From assembly GCA_024500155.1 (NCBI GenBank), contig CM044858.1, positions 25,748,786 through 25,812,785 of the forward strand: a stretch of DNA of 64,000 nt. The letters are read 5' to 3'. Made by a program: the position numbers and the translations under genes. The stretch is from Chenopodium formosanum (lineage: Eukaryota; Streptophyta; Magnoliopsida; Caryophyllales; Amaranthaceae). Shown here piece by piece: positions 21,900 through 34,517 of this stretch (position 1 is the first letter of the stretch; the number at the start of each line of letters is the position of its first letter). The notes under the pieces were generated by a model that saw nothing but the letters and a program-made list of their open reading frames with translations, was not told the DNA's origin and ran no database searches.

Positions 21900-24151
21900 T
21901 TTAATTCTAGAATGATTCTCAATTTTATTTCATCCATGTGACATTTAGCTCATTCAGTTACACTAAGTCTTGCCAAATTGTTCGCTATGTGATATGGTTG
22001 AAAGTCTCTTACTAGAGTCTTTCTTGTTTGACTTAGTATCTAGCCTAGCTTATACTTAATTCAAACATTTACTTAGTTTTATACATATGGGTCTAAAGCC
22101 TTTCAAAGTCCTTCATGTTTAACATGGTAAATTCCTTTACTCATTTAAACATTTTAATTAAGTCTATACCATAGATTTTAATTCCCAATATGTACTAAGT
22201 ATCGGCTTTAGCTTGGTCCATTGTCGAAAATACTTTCAAATCTAAGCATTTAGCATTTGACAGTTATTTCACAACAGAGTTCGTAAACTTCTCATTGGAC
22301 CTTTACTTTTGCTCCCACTAAACTTCTTATTCATCATAATTTCTATGTTTCTCCATAAGTCAACCCTTTTATTAACTTGATGAGAAAACACGTTCCAATT
22401 CCTATATGCAATCTTTCCTTTAATCCCATGACGGATTCCTTGAGCTTGCTTTCAAATCTAGCTTTATTTAGATTTTCAAAACCCTTAGACTATCTTATAG
22501 TCACTTACAAAATCCTATTTTAGGAACACTGTTTTTGTATCTATTTTTCCATATTTCATACGTGCAATTTTGCTAGATCAATCACGAAAATTAAAGTCTC
22601 AAGCATTCCGATTGGTGAATGGGTTTTTATTAAAATCAACTCCGTGAATTTTATTATATCATTTTCAACCAATCTAGCTATGTATGCATGTACATTTCCA
22701 CATTTGTTAGTTTTCCCTTGAAAACTTATTCCAATCGATGGGTCTTTCACCCTTCATGCAAATTAATCAAGTTTCAAACATGATTTTCAAACATGGGGTC
22801 TATTTCGGATTTTCATGGCCTCTAACCATTATTCGGAATTCGGATTTGTCGTAGCTATCTTACAAGACATTATTCCTTTACTATCTAATAGTAAATAGTA
22901 TGCTTGTAAGTCTTTAGGTTTATTTCTAACTTAATATAAATTTATAGGATTCTATCCAAGCCTTTGGTGAATTCTATACTTATACGGGGCAATTGCATCA
23001 AACACTGAGTTTCAAGGCGCTTCTAAAGCCCTGTAATTATGTTGATCTTACTCCAACATTTCCAATGTTTTGTGATTAATGAACTCTCTTTTAAGGCACT
23101 TGTAAAGTCCTTTTGAGTATTCTTGATCAAGCATTCTCATGAAGTTCTTTTAAGGTCTTCCGAGATTCTCAATTCTAGTTTGTTACTAAGCTCGATGGTC
23201 ATCGAGCTCATTTTTCTCCCAATTGTCGTTTTGGAAATGTGTTACTTTCTAGAAAGACAACACTAAGAGAAACAAACATTATGTTCTCAAATAGGTTGTG
23301 GAGGTACTGCCCGTAATCTCACTTGAATGCTTACAAAGAGACATGTATATTGTCTTTGGGTAAAAGTTCGTTGTGAAGCAAACAGTTAACTCCCACTTGA
23401 GCTATCTTAGTCTTTAATGAGCCATTCAGCTCCCATTGAGCCACCTAGCTTTCACTAAGCCGGTGAACTCCGACTTAGCCACTTAGCTCCCACTGAGCCA
23501 GTGAACTCCCACTGAGACTAAGAACCTTAGACAGTTACTTGAAAAGACGTTTAGAAGTTATTTATATCCATAACTGAATATGGCGTCCTTTCTTAGCTTC
23601 GAAATTTTGTTTAGTGTAACATTAGTCATTTGTGCAAATCTTTACGAACTTTATAGCAAGGAATGTGAACCATTATCGTTCGAGTCATTTTCAAATGACA
23701 TCGAGGTCTCCGTGAAGACATACCATGTCCTTTGTGGAGTTGTTTATGAAAATTTCAATTCATAACTTTGAGATGGTCACGCTTGGTTCAAGCAAACATC
23801 GCTCGATCTAATCTACACGTTTTGATATCTTGCCAAGTCGATTCTGTACTTCATTGGACTCTTGAGCTACTCAGATCAAGTTTGTTCACATTTAATGAAT
23901 ATAACCATTTCCTTTTAAATTCTTTGTGAAACGTTGAAGTAGTTGAATCCTCTTTAGCTTTCGGAGTTAATTGACTATACCAAGAACAATAGCTCTTTGC
24001 TTCGTCGGTTTCAACAAGTAAGACTTCCTTGTCTTAGAACGATTTTGGATCAATCAACTATCAAGAGTCTATCTAATGGAGCCTTGAGTACGTTCTTGTC
24101 GATGTGACATTGCTAAAGACGTTCGGAACGCAAGTCATGCTCATGACTTGG
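21900..24151. other. Unassigned AT-rich interior of the minus-strand copia relative
   Basis: No supported ORF on either strand and no protein family recognised. It holds a degenerate short tandem repeat at 23427-23518. It lies between the truncated LTR and the solo LTR, so by position it belongs to the non-autonomous element. Confidence 0.5.
23427..23518 (-). repeat. Degenerate 18-20-bp repeats containing copia PPT-like GTGGGAG
   Basis: Five to six units of the type AGCTCCCACTGAGCCAGTGA. On the minus strand each reads (C/T)CAGTGGGAG or a close variant, which resembles the copia polypurine tract. Confidence 0.6.
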
Positions 24152-26516
24152 TGTAATACCCCGTATTTTCATACGTATTTTCCTAATTATTAATTAGGAA
24201 TTATTTTATAAAAAGGGTATTTTAGTAAATTTATTATTTGGAGCCAAAATAATATTTGAATTTTGGCGCCAAAAGTATTTTGAAAAACTAATCATTATTT
24301 TGGATAAGATTTATTATCCATTTATCCTATTTTAAAAACCGGATTATTTATAAATTTCGGATATTTTAATTAAGGCAAAAACTATATTTTATTATTATTT
24401 TAATATGTCCGAAAATATAATTTATTTAGCTAACAATTTCAGATTTTCTTATGTATAAAATCTGATTTTATAAGTTAAATTATTTGGTGAATATTTGGTA
24501 TTTTATTATTTAATTATTTATTACAATATATATTATTTACACAATTATTTTTAATTCCTTAAAACTAGCAAAATGTATTCCTAAATACTAAATAGGAAGG
24601 CTGAAAATATGAGCTTAGGAAAGCTCAATAATTTCGTCCATCCCATAAAGATTTTGGGAAAATATTTTAGTAATTTGTATTTTTAATTATCTCCCTAATA
24701 TCTCCTATTTTCCATAATTCTAATTCTCCATCTTTTTGATATCCAATTATTATATTTTGTTGCCATTCATTCTTCTTAATTTATTCCCCAAGCAATTCCA
24801 ATTTCCTTAATATTTTTCATGACATACATACCTTCCATATTCAATTATACACAATCCCTTCAAATATCAAAACTTTCCTTAAATCTTTGCTTACTTCTCC
24901 AAGTAATCTCTTAAACCCTAATTACCATAATTCTTCCTACATTTTCCTACCATAATTTATGCTCATACTAGCCTATAAATACCCCTTCATACCTCTCATA
25001 TTCTTCACACAAGTTCTCTTCTTTTCTTCTCCTCAATTTAACACAAATCATCCCATTCATCTTTGAAGCCAATTTTTGGGCATTTCTGGTCAGTTTTTGG
25101 GGTAGTGACGTTTCACGAAAAGTTGTTCCTCTTGAAAAATCCTTGAGGTAAGGCTCAAGAATCACTCAATTCGGAGCTATATTGAAGGAGTTTTAGCCTT
25201 TGAAAGTTCTGCCTATTATTTCTTGCGCAAATCCAATTCTTTTCTTCTCCTTTTCTTTTATTCAATTATTATTATTATGGGAGATTAATATGAAATTATT
25301 ATGAATAGTTTTAATTATATAAAATCATGTTTTAATAATATTCATGTTGAATTAATTTAAGAGGTTCATGTACATATAGTTGGGAGGGTTTAATTTAATT
25401 ATTTGTGATTATTTGTTAACCTTATATTGATTAAGGTTATATTTATTTGTAGGGTGTTTTTGATCAAGCTACTTGAGAGTTCTTTTGAAGTGTTGTTGGC
25501 TAAGTGGAGATCAAGGTACGTTAGGTGGCTAGATACCTTGAAAGTGATCGATTTGAATAACATGTTTGAACGATTTTATGATGAATTGAATTAAATTGAA
25601 TTGAATTATGGTTTATGAATTAAAAGTATGTTTAAAAGATTGGTTTTAATAATTAAATTGCAGTATTGATCTTATAACATGTTTTGATTAATTAATTTAT
25701 TATTCATGTTTAAAAAGGATTGATTTTAAAAGCATGTTGAATTTATTAAAAAGAAGTTTGGATTATTATTAAAGGTTGAATTATTCGATTTAAAAGAGGA
25801 TTTATTGAAATATTATTATTAATGCTTTATAAGCATGTTAGTAATCCCACTATGCGGATTTGGTTTATTGATAAGACTATGGACTTTGTATGACCTAGTC
25901 TTTCCTCAAGAATATCCTTGTAATATAAGGAGACTAGCTTGGGGGGTGTGCACACTTGGGAGAGGAATTGGTTTTAATACTTGGAACTGGTTTTAAATAA
26001 TTGGAATTGGTTTTATTGATTATTGATATTGGAATTATTGAGAATTGGTTTTAAACCATGAGTTTGGAATTATTGAATTATTTATTGGAAATTGGTTTTT
26101 AAAGCATGTTTGCGAATAAATTGAGTTTAATTATCTTGCACTTATCGTACTTAGCTTATTTTGCTAACTCGTACTTCTTATTTGTTTTGGTTCGCCCTGT
26201 TTACCGTAATGGTAAGCAGTGTTGCTTATTTTCAGGTTGGAGTCAATAAATGATGCATTGGAGTCCCAGGATTGGTTTTCACTAAATTAGGAATTTGGTC
26301 TTGTATCTATTTTAAGTACTCATAAATTTGGTTACTATTTATGGTTATTATTAATAAAGAAGAGTATTGAAGTTTCCGCTGCAAAGTATTGTTATTTTTA
26401 GTAAGTTGAGTAGCCTTCCGTAATCACGCGGCGGTAAGACGCCTAAGTCTATCTCTACGGTATAATTATACGTATTATACTAGTATTTCCGTAGAGGGAG
26501 AATTGGGGGTGTTACA
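24152..26516 (+). mobile_element. Solo LTR, Ty3/gypsy chromovirus-like, duplication CTTGG
   Basis: Starts TGTAATACCCCG and ends GGGGGTGTTACA, so the termini are near-perfect inverted repeats. It is flanked by a perfect 5-bp duplication CTTGG (24147-24151 and 26517-26521). A TATA box CCTATAAATACCCC lies near 24973. The terminal sequences are those commonly seen in Tekay/Del-type LTRs; the lineage call is tentative. No internal region remains, so LTR-LTR recombination removed it. Confidence 0.92.
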
Positions 26517-27449
26517 CTTGGATCGGACTTAGTGAGTTTATCATGTTAGGGAAATAATGTTTGTTTATAATCGAGCATTCTTGACTCAATACTTGGATAA
26601 CCATGCCATTCAAATAAATTTGCAACTATTGCTCTTTTACTTTCAATCTGAGTCTTTTCGTGTGTGAACGGATCATTTGCTGATTATGGAACATAATAAC
26701 CATTATTCGTTCCAGCATTTTGCTTAAAAGGTCTTTAAACAAAGCATACGACCTTACAACTTATGTAGCTTTACTTGTTTCATTCTAAGCTTGTAAGTCG
26801 ATAACTTAGCTTAACTCCAATAGTTTGAGGTCACTATCGAAGTGGAACACTCAAGTAGTATCCGATACTTGTAAAGATAATGCGTTGCTAAGTTAACTAC
26901 AATAACATGAACTTAAGGGTTAAAATGGAATCTAGTACTCTCTTTCGTTCCTTGTTTCCTATATTTCTTATCATACAACATCTCATAATCTTACTTTAAG
27001 AACCATTTCCTTAAATGTCTTGACTTTTACACTTTGTTAGGCATAATCAAGCACCTAGTGCGCCATAAAACAAAGTTCCATCATTTCCTTTAATTCATGC
27101 TTGAATTACTACATCAATGTGTCCTACTCATTTATGTATTAGGCGAAAAGATACATTGGTTGTCAAATATTGACAATTTGAGTTTGCAACTCAATACTTG
27201 ATGTTTTATCAAAACTACCTAGTATTTTGAATACATGATGTCCAACCATCCTTTCCGACTTTGTCATAAAAGTCGTGTATGAGAATATATTTTAGAAATG
27301 CTTTTCCTTTCTTTGAGAACTATTCTCAAGGATTTCCTTTACCAATCATGGAAACAATATTATTTCATTTAGAGTACTTTAAATATAAGTGCAAAGTATA
27401 ACCATTTATCAATAACATAATAAGTTTGAAATTTAAAAGCATTCATCCA
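26517..27449. other. Unassigned AT-rich interior, right of the solo LTR
   Basis: Continuation of the interior of the minus-strand copia relative. I see no ORF, repeat or family match. This is where gag would be expected by alignment with copia C2, but it is absent. Confidence 0.5.
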
Positions 27450-29155
27450 AACTTCAATCTTATTAAACGTCTTATTTACGCATAAATTGTCCCTATTTGG
27501 CGAAAATAAGGCTATTCCAAGTTCCAAGGGATCAACGAGTAAATAGGCATGCTTTGGCTTGTCCTAACACTTGATACCCCAAGGTAAGCATTACCTTGCT
27601 AATGGCTCCAAGACATTCTTGGTTAGATAATCGTCGCATCCATTGCGTCTTGACGATATATCTCTTTTGCCACGGCATGTGAGGACTCCTCACTCATACT
27701 GATGAGTTCAACCAAAACCACCATGCACACCCTGTGTGCCTTACGTTCCTTGGAGTAGTGATGGAACCTCGCTTTGGCGTAGCCCACCATCACACTCATT
27801 CAGTGTGCAAGTGTTGTTTTTGGAAAGGCAAGTTTTACATAATATTATTAGGGACCTAGGTTTTTCTATGTTGGTTGATTTAAGTGAACATAATTAATCA
27901 TCACAACATAACAAAAACCTAAACATGCATCTAACATATCATTCATACATAAGCACAACCATAAATATATAAAGCATAAGTATAAGATGCATATTGGCAA
28001 CTAGCATGACCCCTTGAATTCTTCAAGTCTTCAAAAGGTCTTCATTTGCAACTTTAAGGCATCGTCTTTCAAGAATCTCCGTCTTCAAGACTTTAACCAA
28101 AGTCTTGCAAATACTAGTATATATGACTAGGATTAATCTAAATATTAAGGTACAAAAAAAACTAAACGGTACGTAGACCGTATTTAGATTTACAAAAATA
28201 CATCACGACACGTAGTCCGTATTTTCTATCCTAATCTGGTGCCACTAGTTGCCATTTCATAAAACCAGTGAGAGAATATACATTCCATTCATCCATTCAC
28301 TATATGTGAATGGCCCATGCATTTTACAACGGTAATCAAGTAATAATGCATTAAACAAATGCGCGCACTAGTAACTAATCTAGGTGGTGAATCCTGATTA
28401 CTACGCCTAATTAAAACTAGTCAAAATTGTTTAACCGATTATGTAATTGACGTAATTGATAATTGAAGCTCCCACTAAATTCCGCATCCATCTTAATTAA
28501 TCCAATTAATTAAGCCGGTGGAACCCAAACTTGTCAAAAAAAATTTGCCAATGCTGCTCAAAACCGAGGCCTAGCCTCCAAAATTTTAATTAAAATAAAT
28601 AAAATTAATTAAAATAAATAAATCGACAAAATTTGCAAAAATTAAAACTCGAGAGAAAAATGCATCGACTATCTAAGGCTAGCACCCTTGGTCACTCGTA
28701 CGCACGCAAGTGCTGGGCGCTTTCCTAGCAGCCTTGGCCTTGCGTGTTGAGATGCTACTGGGCACTACCTAGCAGCGCGCACTCGATGCGCGTCTAGCTG
28801 CAGTTGCCTAGCACTGCTGCTACACCTAGCATCTTCTCGCATGCCCTTCACGCACCAAGTCATCACATAGCTCCTCGCACACACCTAGCACCACACGCAC
28901 CAAGCGCAACAACCATCATTCCTCGGCAGCCAAATTCGGGCTGTACGAGCAGCCCAGCTGGCCGAGGGATGCTCATGGCCATTGTGCCTCGGTTTGCGTG
29001 CTTATGCCTCATGATTAATTTTCGATTTTGTGTGACATTTCTTATCATTTCTAAATTAATTTTAGAATCAATATTTTGTGCAAAATAAATGAAAATAAAA
29101 CAAGTCCAACTTAATTAATTCATTCAAGTGCATTTAACCAAAATAATTTGATTTT
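27450..29155 (-). other. Reverse copia leader with GC-rich island and duplicated TAAATACG motif
   Basis: Reverse complement of the copia C2 leader. Matches include TAGGGACCTAGG with the AACATAG block (27848-27890), the two TAAATACGG/TACGTATTTTTGTA motifs (about 28150-28240), GCCGCTCAAAACCGAGGCC-like sequence (about 28553-28577) and the GC-rich island (about 28680-28990). No coding. Confidence 0.75.
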
Positions 29156-30225
29156 CTTAAAAGCGAAGAGGAACCTTGTTTATACAAGAAGTCTAGTGGG
29201 AGCAGCGTGGTTTTCTTAATGCCATGGTGCCAATAAAGCACATTAAATGGTTTTGTGGATTATTGGTCACCTTAAATATTGGCAAGTCCGTAGCTACGAA
29301 GTTTTCCAGTAAAGCAAGTCCTGCGGGAGGAGCAAACTTTTATGCGTCAAAGTACTTATTCCCCATTGTAAAGAGAAAACTAGCTTCTCCAACGACTTTT
29401 CTTTGATGGATAATTGTTCCATTTTTTGTTACAAGGCTAAGGCTTCAGCATTTTTCTTGTCAGCCTTTTCAATTTTCTTAATTATTTTATCCATGGCTTC
29501 TTGAGCCTTTTCCTCTCTCAAATGAAGAATCTCCTCCTGAAGTTCTTCAATGGTTGACAATGTTGTTGGACTAGGAGTAGTTGCCGAAGGGAAATGGTTT
29601 GAAAGGGGTTGATCTTTGGGTGGTAAACGTAGAATGTGAGTGCCCGGGAGTCTTCTTTCCCAAGCTTGAAAATCGGCCCTAAAAGAAGTACGAAAGGATA
29701 AGTAAATTGATACACTTGTTTAAAAGAGAGGAAAAAAGAAAAGAAAAGAAAAGACGCAAGATATATTCGAACGGATAACATCACCCTTAAACAATTCTTC
29801 AATCAAGATATTGTTTGGACGAGTCAATCAAATTGACGCAAGTGATTTAGCTGCGCACGGCATGCGCAACGGAATCACTTGCGCTAGGAGGGGTCGCGCA
29901 ACTCGTTGAGTTGCACGCGCCACCTGCTCGTAGGATTTTTCCTATTTTTTTTATAATTCGAGCGCTTCTTTTCTTTTGTTTTTGTCATCGTTTTTTTTTT
30001 CTTTTTTTTATGTTACCCTTCGAATACGACTCAAAATTACGAAGAGGCAGCTTCGTAATTGGGAACATAAACCAAACTAATAAGAAAAAGAAGAATATCC
30101 TAACACGTTGCATATAGTCACATAATCACATAAGCATGTCATAAGTCAAGATTTACGCAATGCCATTCTAAGGTCAATAAGCTTGGGTGTCTAAAGGTAC
30201 CATATCTTAAGAAACGACGCACAAA
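29156..30225. other. Unassigned segment between two copia fragments
   Basis: Apart from the minus-strand exon at 29429-29677, no gene is visible. It includes a GC-rich stretch with inverted GCGCAA/TTGCGC motifs (about 29840-29930) and pyrimidine runs near 29945-30010. Confidence 0.4.
29429..29677 (-). CDS. Terminal exon of an unidentified antisense gene (coiled coil)
   Basis: On the minus strand a pyrimidine-rich acceptor (CTTCTTTTAG at about 29678) opens an 82-codon frame that ends with a TAA at about 29429. It reads ADFQAWERRLPGTHILRLPP, then a Pro/Ser/Thr linker, then a Glu/Lys-rich amphipathic helix (TIEELQEEILHLREEKAQ, KIIKKIEKADKKNAEA). I do not recognise the protein. The arrangement of polar linker, coiled coil and stop recalls the last exon of the Tat antisense gene at 3967-4620, so it may come from a related element. 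Upstream exons are not identifiable. Confidence 0.4.
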   Translation of the reverse strand, partial: ADFQAWERRLPGTHILRLPPKDQPLSNHFPSATTPSPTTLSTIEELQEEILHLREEKAQEAMDKIIKKIEKADKKNAEALAL

Positions 30226-31690
30226 TGATCGGAATGGTGTCCTTCGGACAAGTGTATTTTTCTGATATTGGGTTAAGAATTATTAGAAAGCTAATATATT
30301 CAGTAAGGTCAAGTGATCGGAATGCTTGGGTGGAGGCCGCTTCCGATCATTAATATTAATGTATAATTAATATTACAGCTTAATCTTGACTGAACCCTTC
30401 GGGTCACACCCAAGCAATTAACGAACTGACACAACGAATTAATTCGGAAGAAATTAATGAGTCGACCAAGTATTAAATATTTAGACGTCGGAAATTCGAG
30501 CTTAAAGCATTGCAACAAGCGTCGGAAGTCGAGTCAAAAATAGTAAATGACGAGACACGCAAATAATAATAAATCGACAATATTTCCCAAAGTACCCCAA
30601 GCATCGAAATGCCCCAAGCATCCGAGTTCTAGGGGCATAATGTGCTAGCATAGGTGGCTAGCATGCGCACTAAGACGAGTCAAGGCTGGCTGGTGCATGG
30701 TAGCGCACCACAGCTAGCTGCCGCAGCACCCAAGGGCAGGAGCTGCTAGCAGCCCGCACTTGGTGTGCGTGGCATGCTAGCCGCAGCAGCAGCCCGCATC
30801 TCCAAGTGCGGGGCTTGGCCGTGGCTGGGCTTAGGCGCGGGTAGCTAGGGCCGAGCATATAGGGAAGCATGTGGGGTGAGGGACATGTGGCACAAGGAGA
30901 GAAAGGAGTGGGGAGCAAGTATGGTCGCCTACTCTCCAAGTGGTCCTCACTTCCCTTTACATGTATTAATGACACTTGTAGATTTATTATTAGTTTGCTT
31001 ATTTATTTTATTTAAACTTTAAAATAAATTGTGGAATTTCATGATCCCATATTGATAGGATAGAAATTCCCACTCTCACTCTTCCCTATAAATACCTACC
31101 TTGGGTTTTTGGGAAGAGTGCTTGAGTAGGAGTTAAATAGAGCATTGCATTAGCGAAAACTCTTAAACTCATATAATACTCGGGCTTTGGTCAGATCTCG
31201 CTAACCCCGAGGTAACGGACCTAAATGTCGGAGTTCGCTTTTGCGGGTGGATTTCTGTTGGAGGCTCTCGTAATTTCGGAGCGAAGGCTTTCAAGTAAGA
31301 GCTCATCCGGGTCGGGCGAAGCACGCTCCAAAGGTATATTTCCTATATTTCCCTTCGTGTTTATTTGTTATGCGCTTGTGATTTTATTTATTGCGAGTGG
31401 ATCTTTCAGTCGGGTTTGTTTCCACAGTGAGTCGGACTCACCAAAACCCAACAGTGGTATCGGAGCCCCGCTCGTTTATTTTTATTATCATGATTTTTAA
31501 GGTTATTTATGGCTTATTTTTCTACTTTAAGTTGCTAATTAGATTAGTGGCTCGGTTTTATTATTTTAAATCCCGTTTTTAATGCAAATTTTAGCCTAGA
31601 ACCTAGATTTTCGCCCAAAAATAGTGAATTTTGGGTGGAAAAGGCATTCTGGAAAACGGTTTCACCCTTTTGGGGTTGTGATTTAAGCCC
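30226..31690 (+). mobile_element. Truncated copia: complete LTR, PBS and 220 bp of leader
   Basis: The LTR runs 30226-31453 (TGATCGGAATGGTGTCC to CCCAACA), with a TATA box CTATAAATACC (about 31087) and the GCTAGC/CAG-rich block (about 30650-30850). The PBS GTGGTATCGGAG follows at 31454. The leader matches copia C2 to about 31690 and then switches abruptly to the 32-bp-repeat sequence. No 3' LTR follows. Confidence 0.85.
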
Positions 31691-32434
31691 ACAATCGAAC
31701 CACCATCATTTCACGACGCAAGGTTCTCGATACATAGAGACTTGCAATTTCATCACTAGACAAGTTTTTCCTCTAGCATGGAAAATTATCATCTATCGAC
31801 TTTCCTCAAGCATGGAAAGTATCTCAACGTGACATCATCTAAACTGCCAACATCATCTGTCGACTTGGAAAGTATCATCCGGTGGATTCCTTCAAGCATA
31901 GGAAGATACCATCTACAGGCCACGTCCGGGCACAAGCAGACCATCTACAGCCCACGTCCGGGGATAAGCGGACCATCTATAGCCCACGTTCAGGGACAAG
32001 CGGACCATCTAAAGCCCACGTTCGAGGACAAGCAGACCATCTACATCCCACGTTCGGGGACAAGCGAACCACCATCATTTCACAACGTAAGGTTCTCAAT
32101 ACACAGAGACTTCTAATTTCATCATCAGACAAGTTTTTCCTCAAGCATGGAAAATTGTCATCTATCGACTTTCCTCAAGCATGGAAAGTATCTCCACGTC
32201 ACGTCATCCGGTGGATTCCTTCAAGCATAGGAAGCTACCATTTTCCACCAATACACTAGTGTCAGATACGCATTCTATCCCTTTACTCTTTTATCTGTGG
32301 AACTAACATTTTTCTGCAGGTATCGACGTATACAGAGTGATTTAGGTTGCATAACGTCTTAAATCATTCTCCTTCTTAATCGACTACTTTGACTATCATT
32401 TTCGAAACTAACGTTTTTACAAACTCAGTCAAAG
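31691..32434 (+). repeat. Higher-order repeat, copy 1, with five 32-bp minisatellite units
   Basis: Order: a block with TCCTCAAGCATGGAAAGTAT (31691-31915), five 32-bp units (about 31917-32070, type GGACCATCTACAGCCCACGT then CCGGGGACAAGC), the block again, then a unique segment with ACTAGTGTCAGATACGC ending ACTCAGTCAAA at 32433. The same order occurs at 39808-57900, interrupted by copia C2. The location just before an LTR suggests the 3' untranslated part of an LTR element. Confidence 0.8.
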
Positions 32435-34514
32435 TGAGGGCTTTTGGAGACACCTAAAAATGTCTCCCCTAAACCAAGCCCGATCATGAACAACCTTTCA
32501 CCGCCATTATTGGTCGGGTTGAGTATTTAATCTTTGGAGTAATTATATCCATGTTCTATCCAATACATTTCATAAACCAACCAAATTCCTAGCCCATTTC
32601 CCCAAACCATAACTTATTTTCCTCTTTTCGTGCCTTTATACCCAAAATAATTCAATTCGTGTCCTTTAGAATCATTCATTTCATGTCATTTTATAAAAGA
32701 GTTTAGACCAGTTTATTTTGGTCCATAATCTGGGTCTAATTATTAAATATTTGGGTGAGGTCTGAAAAGAGCTTTCCAACAGTATATCATAAGCGCAAAT
32801 TCGAGTCATAACGAATAAGTTATAGCCAAAATACTAAAATGAGTCTAAATCGAACCTAAGCCCATCTTACCTTTGACCCAATGATCATGTGGAGGGTCCA
32901 AAGGATTTAATCCAATCCCTAAACCAATTAGGATTAATTGGAAGCTTCTACAATCTTCTAAAAGATCTTAATTATACTTTTTGAAAAGATAAGATCAAAG
33001 AGTTTGAAATGGAATAAAACTCCTCTAGTAATTTGATTCGAATTGAAAGACATTCAAAGATAGTCAAAATTTATTTTCGTGCCTCATAGTTTTTATCTAA
33101 ATCTTATTTGGTTGGATATCTCTTGAAATTATTTTTCCAATTATATTATAATATTAATTCCGAGCTATAATGAAAAATATATGAATGAAATACAAAAGTC
33201 AATTCAAAACTAACACCGTCTCACTATTTCGTCCATATCTTTTGTTCTACAAATATTTTAATCTGATTCCAATTAGGTTAGAAAGTAGACTTCAAGTTCT
33301 TTCTAACGACATATTATTTATCTTATTCTGATTTCTGGATCAAAAGATATGATAAAAACAAAAACCGCAAAAACTGTTGTCTATCGCAAGGGTTTTATTC
33401 CGATTTGAACTAGATCTTTTCTTGATTCTTTGACCCTCTTTTTTCCCTATAAATAGAGATCATATCACCCCCCTTTTCAATTATCAACAAGCTTGATCAT
33501 CAAACCATTCTCTCTTCCTCTCTTCTACACCAAAAAATTATTCTCTTCTCTCTCTCTCTCATATTCTAAGCTTTAAACCTATATTCCTAACTACATCATT
33601 CCTTCCTTAAGCACTCCAAGGAGTTCATACAATACCCAAAGTTCTATACTTAAACCAAGGCGTGAAAGGTATAATTAATTGAGGGTTTGGACCAAAGCAA
33701 CTCTAGTTTTTATTTAATTTAATTTCCATTTGATTTATTTTTTTTTATTGAAGTTACTAACAATTTATTCATAATGTAGCAATTCAAGGAAACGCGAAAA
33801 GTGAGTAATTAATCACTTAATTAATCTTAATTTATTATTATTTCTAGTATCATGATTAGGATTATTATTTGATTTGACTAACACTATTATTGATTAATTG
33901 CTTCCAATATTGATGTTGATTTCTATTATTGTTGATCACCATATTGCATGTTTAAAGGGAATATGTAATTGAAAATCACGACTAATAAGATAATTTGGAC
34001 AACCGGTTTAGGTTCCTTTAATCTTGTTATTTAATCAAGTGGTCACCATATTATAGAATTATATGTTGCATTAATATTCAACTAATTTAGCATAATAATA
34101 GTTTGGAGCGAATTGAATATTTGTTGCATGCCTTTGAGATCGCAGGAATACTTTTCTCTATAAGAATCGATTAGAGGCCAATACGGGTGAATGTGATTCC
34201 ATGACTCACTTCGTACCACCATCCTCGATCCTCCTTTCGTGGTTCAGAACCATATGGAGTTAGTAATCTCATGGATTATGAATGGGGTGTATCCTTCACG
34301 GGTCTATCGCTGTTGACTTCGTTGTCCCTTATTCGTGGTTGCCTTAAATGATCCGTGAACGGTTTACAAATTCCTTAAAAACTTGTTGGCGGCTCCCTAC
34401 TTTCTTTGTCCCTAATCGTTGTCCGTAATTGTAATGTGAATTCCCACTTCCTATGAGTGCCAAGTATATTCACCTCATGATTTTAACGTAGGCGCACTTC
34501 AAACGACGCCTACA
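32435..34514 (+). mobile_element. Long LTR preceding a tRNA-Arg PBS (Ogre/Tat-like)
   Basis: Starts TGAGGGCTTTTGG and ends ACGCCTACA, followed after three bases by a perfect PBS. A TATA box CCCTATAAATAGAG lies near 33447. An inverted repeat GGAGACA/TGTCTCC sits close to the start. No coding was found in its 2.08 kb. The left boundary is inferred from where the upstream repeat copy diverges from its paralogue near 57890. Confidence 0.65.
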
Positions 34515-34517
34515 ATT

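Larger units (their letters stand above)
20827..29155 (-). mobile_element. Minus-strand non-autonomous copia relative, incomplete
   Basis: Its left end is a 3' LTR in reverse (20827-21899). Its right part (about 27450-29155) is the reverse complement of the leader of copia C2 (matching 42455-44040). No gag or pol is recognisable in the 21900-27450 interval, so it resembles a large derivative without coding capacity. A chromovirus-like solo LTR sits inside. The 5' LTR expected at the right end is missing; the match breaks off near 29155. Confidence 0.65.

Noticed and set aside
22556..22750. 64-codon minus-strand frame
   Set aside because: Isolated, AT-rich, no domain, and shorter than chance frames elsewhere in the window.
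31778..32259. Frames of 112-125 codons with repeating GDKRTIYSP-type phrases
   Set aside because: Translation of the 32-bp minisatellite in shifting frames (32 is not a multiple of three); no sign of coding selection.
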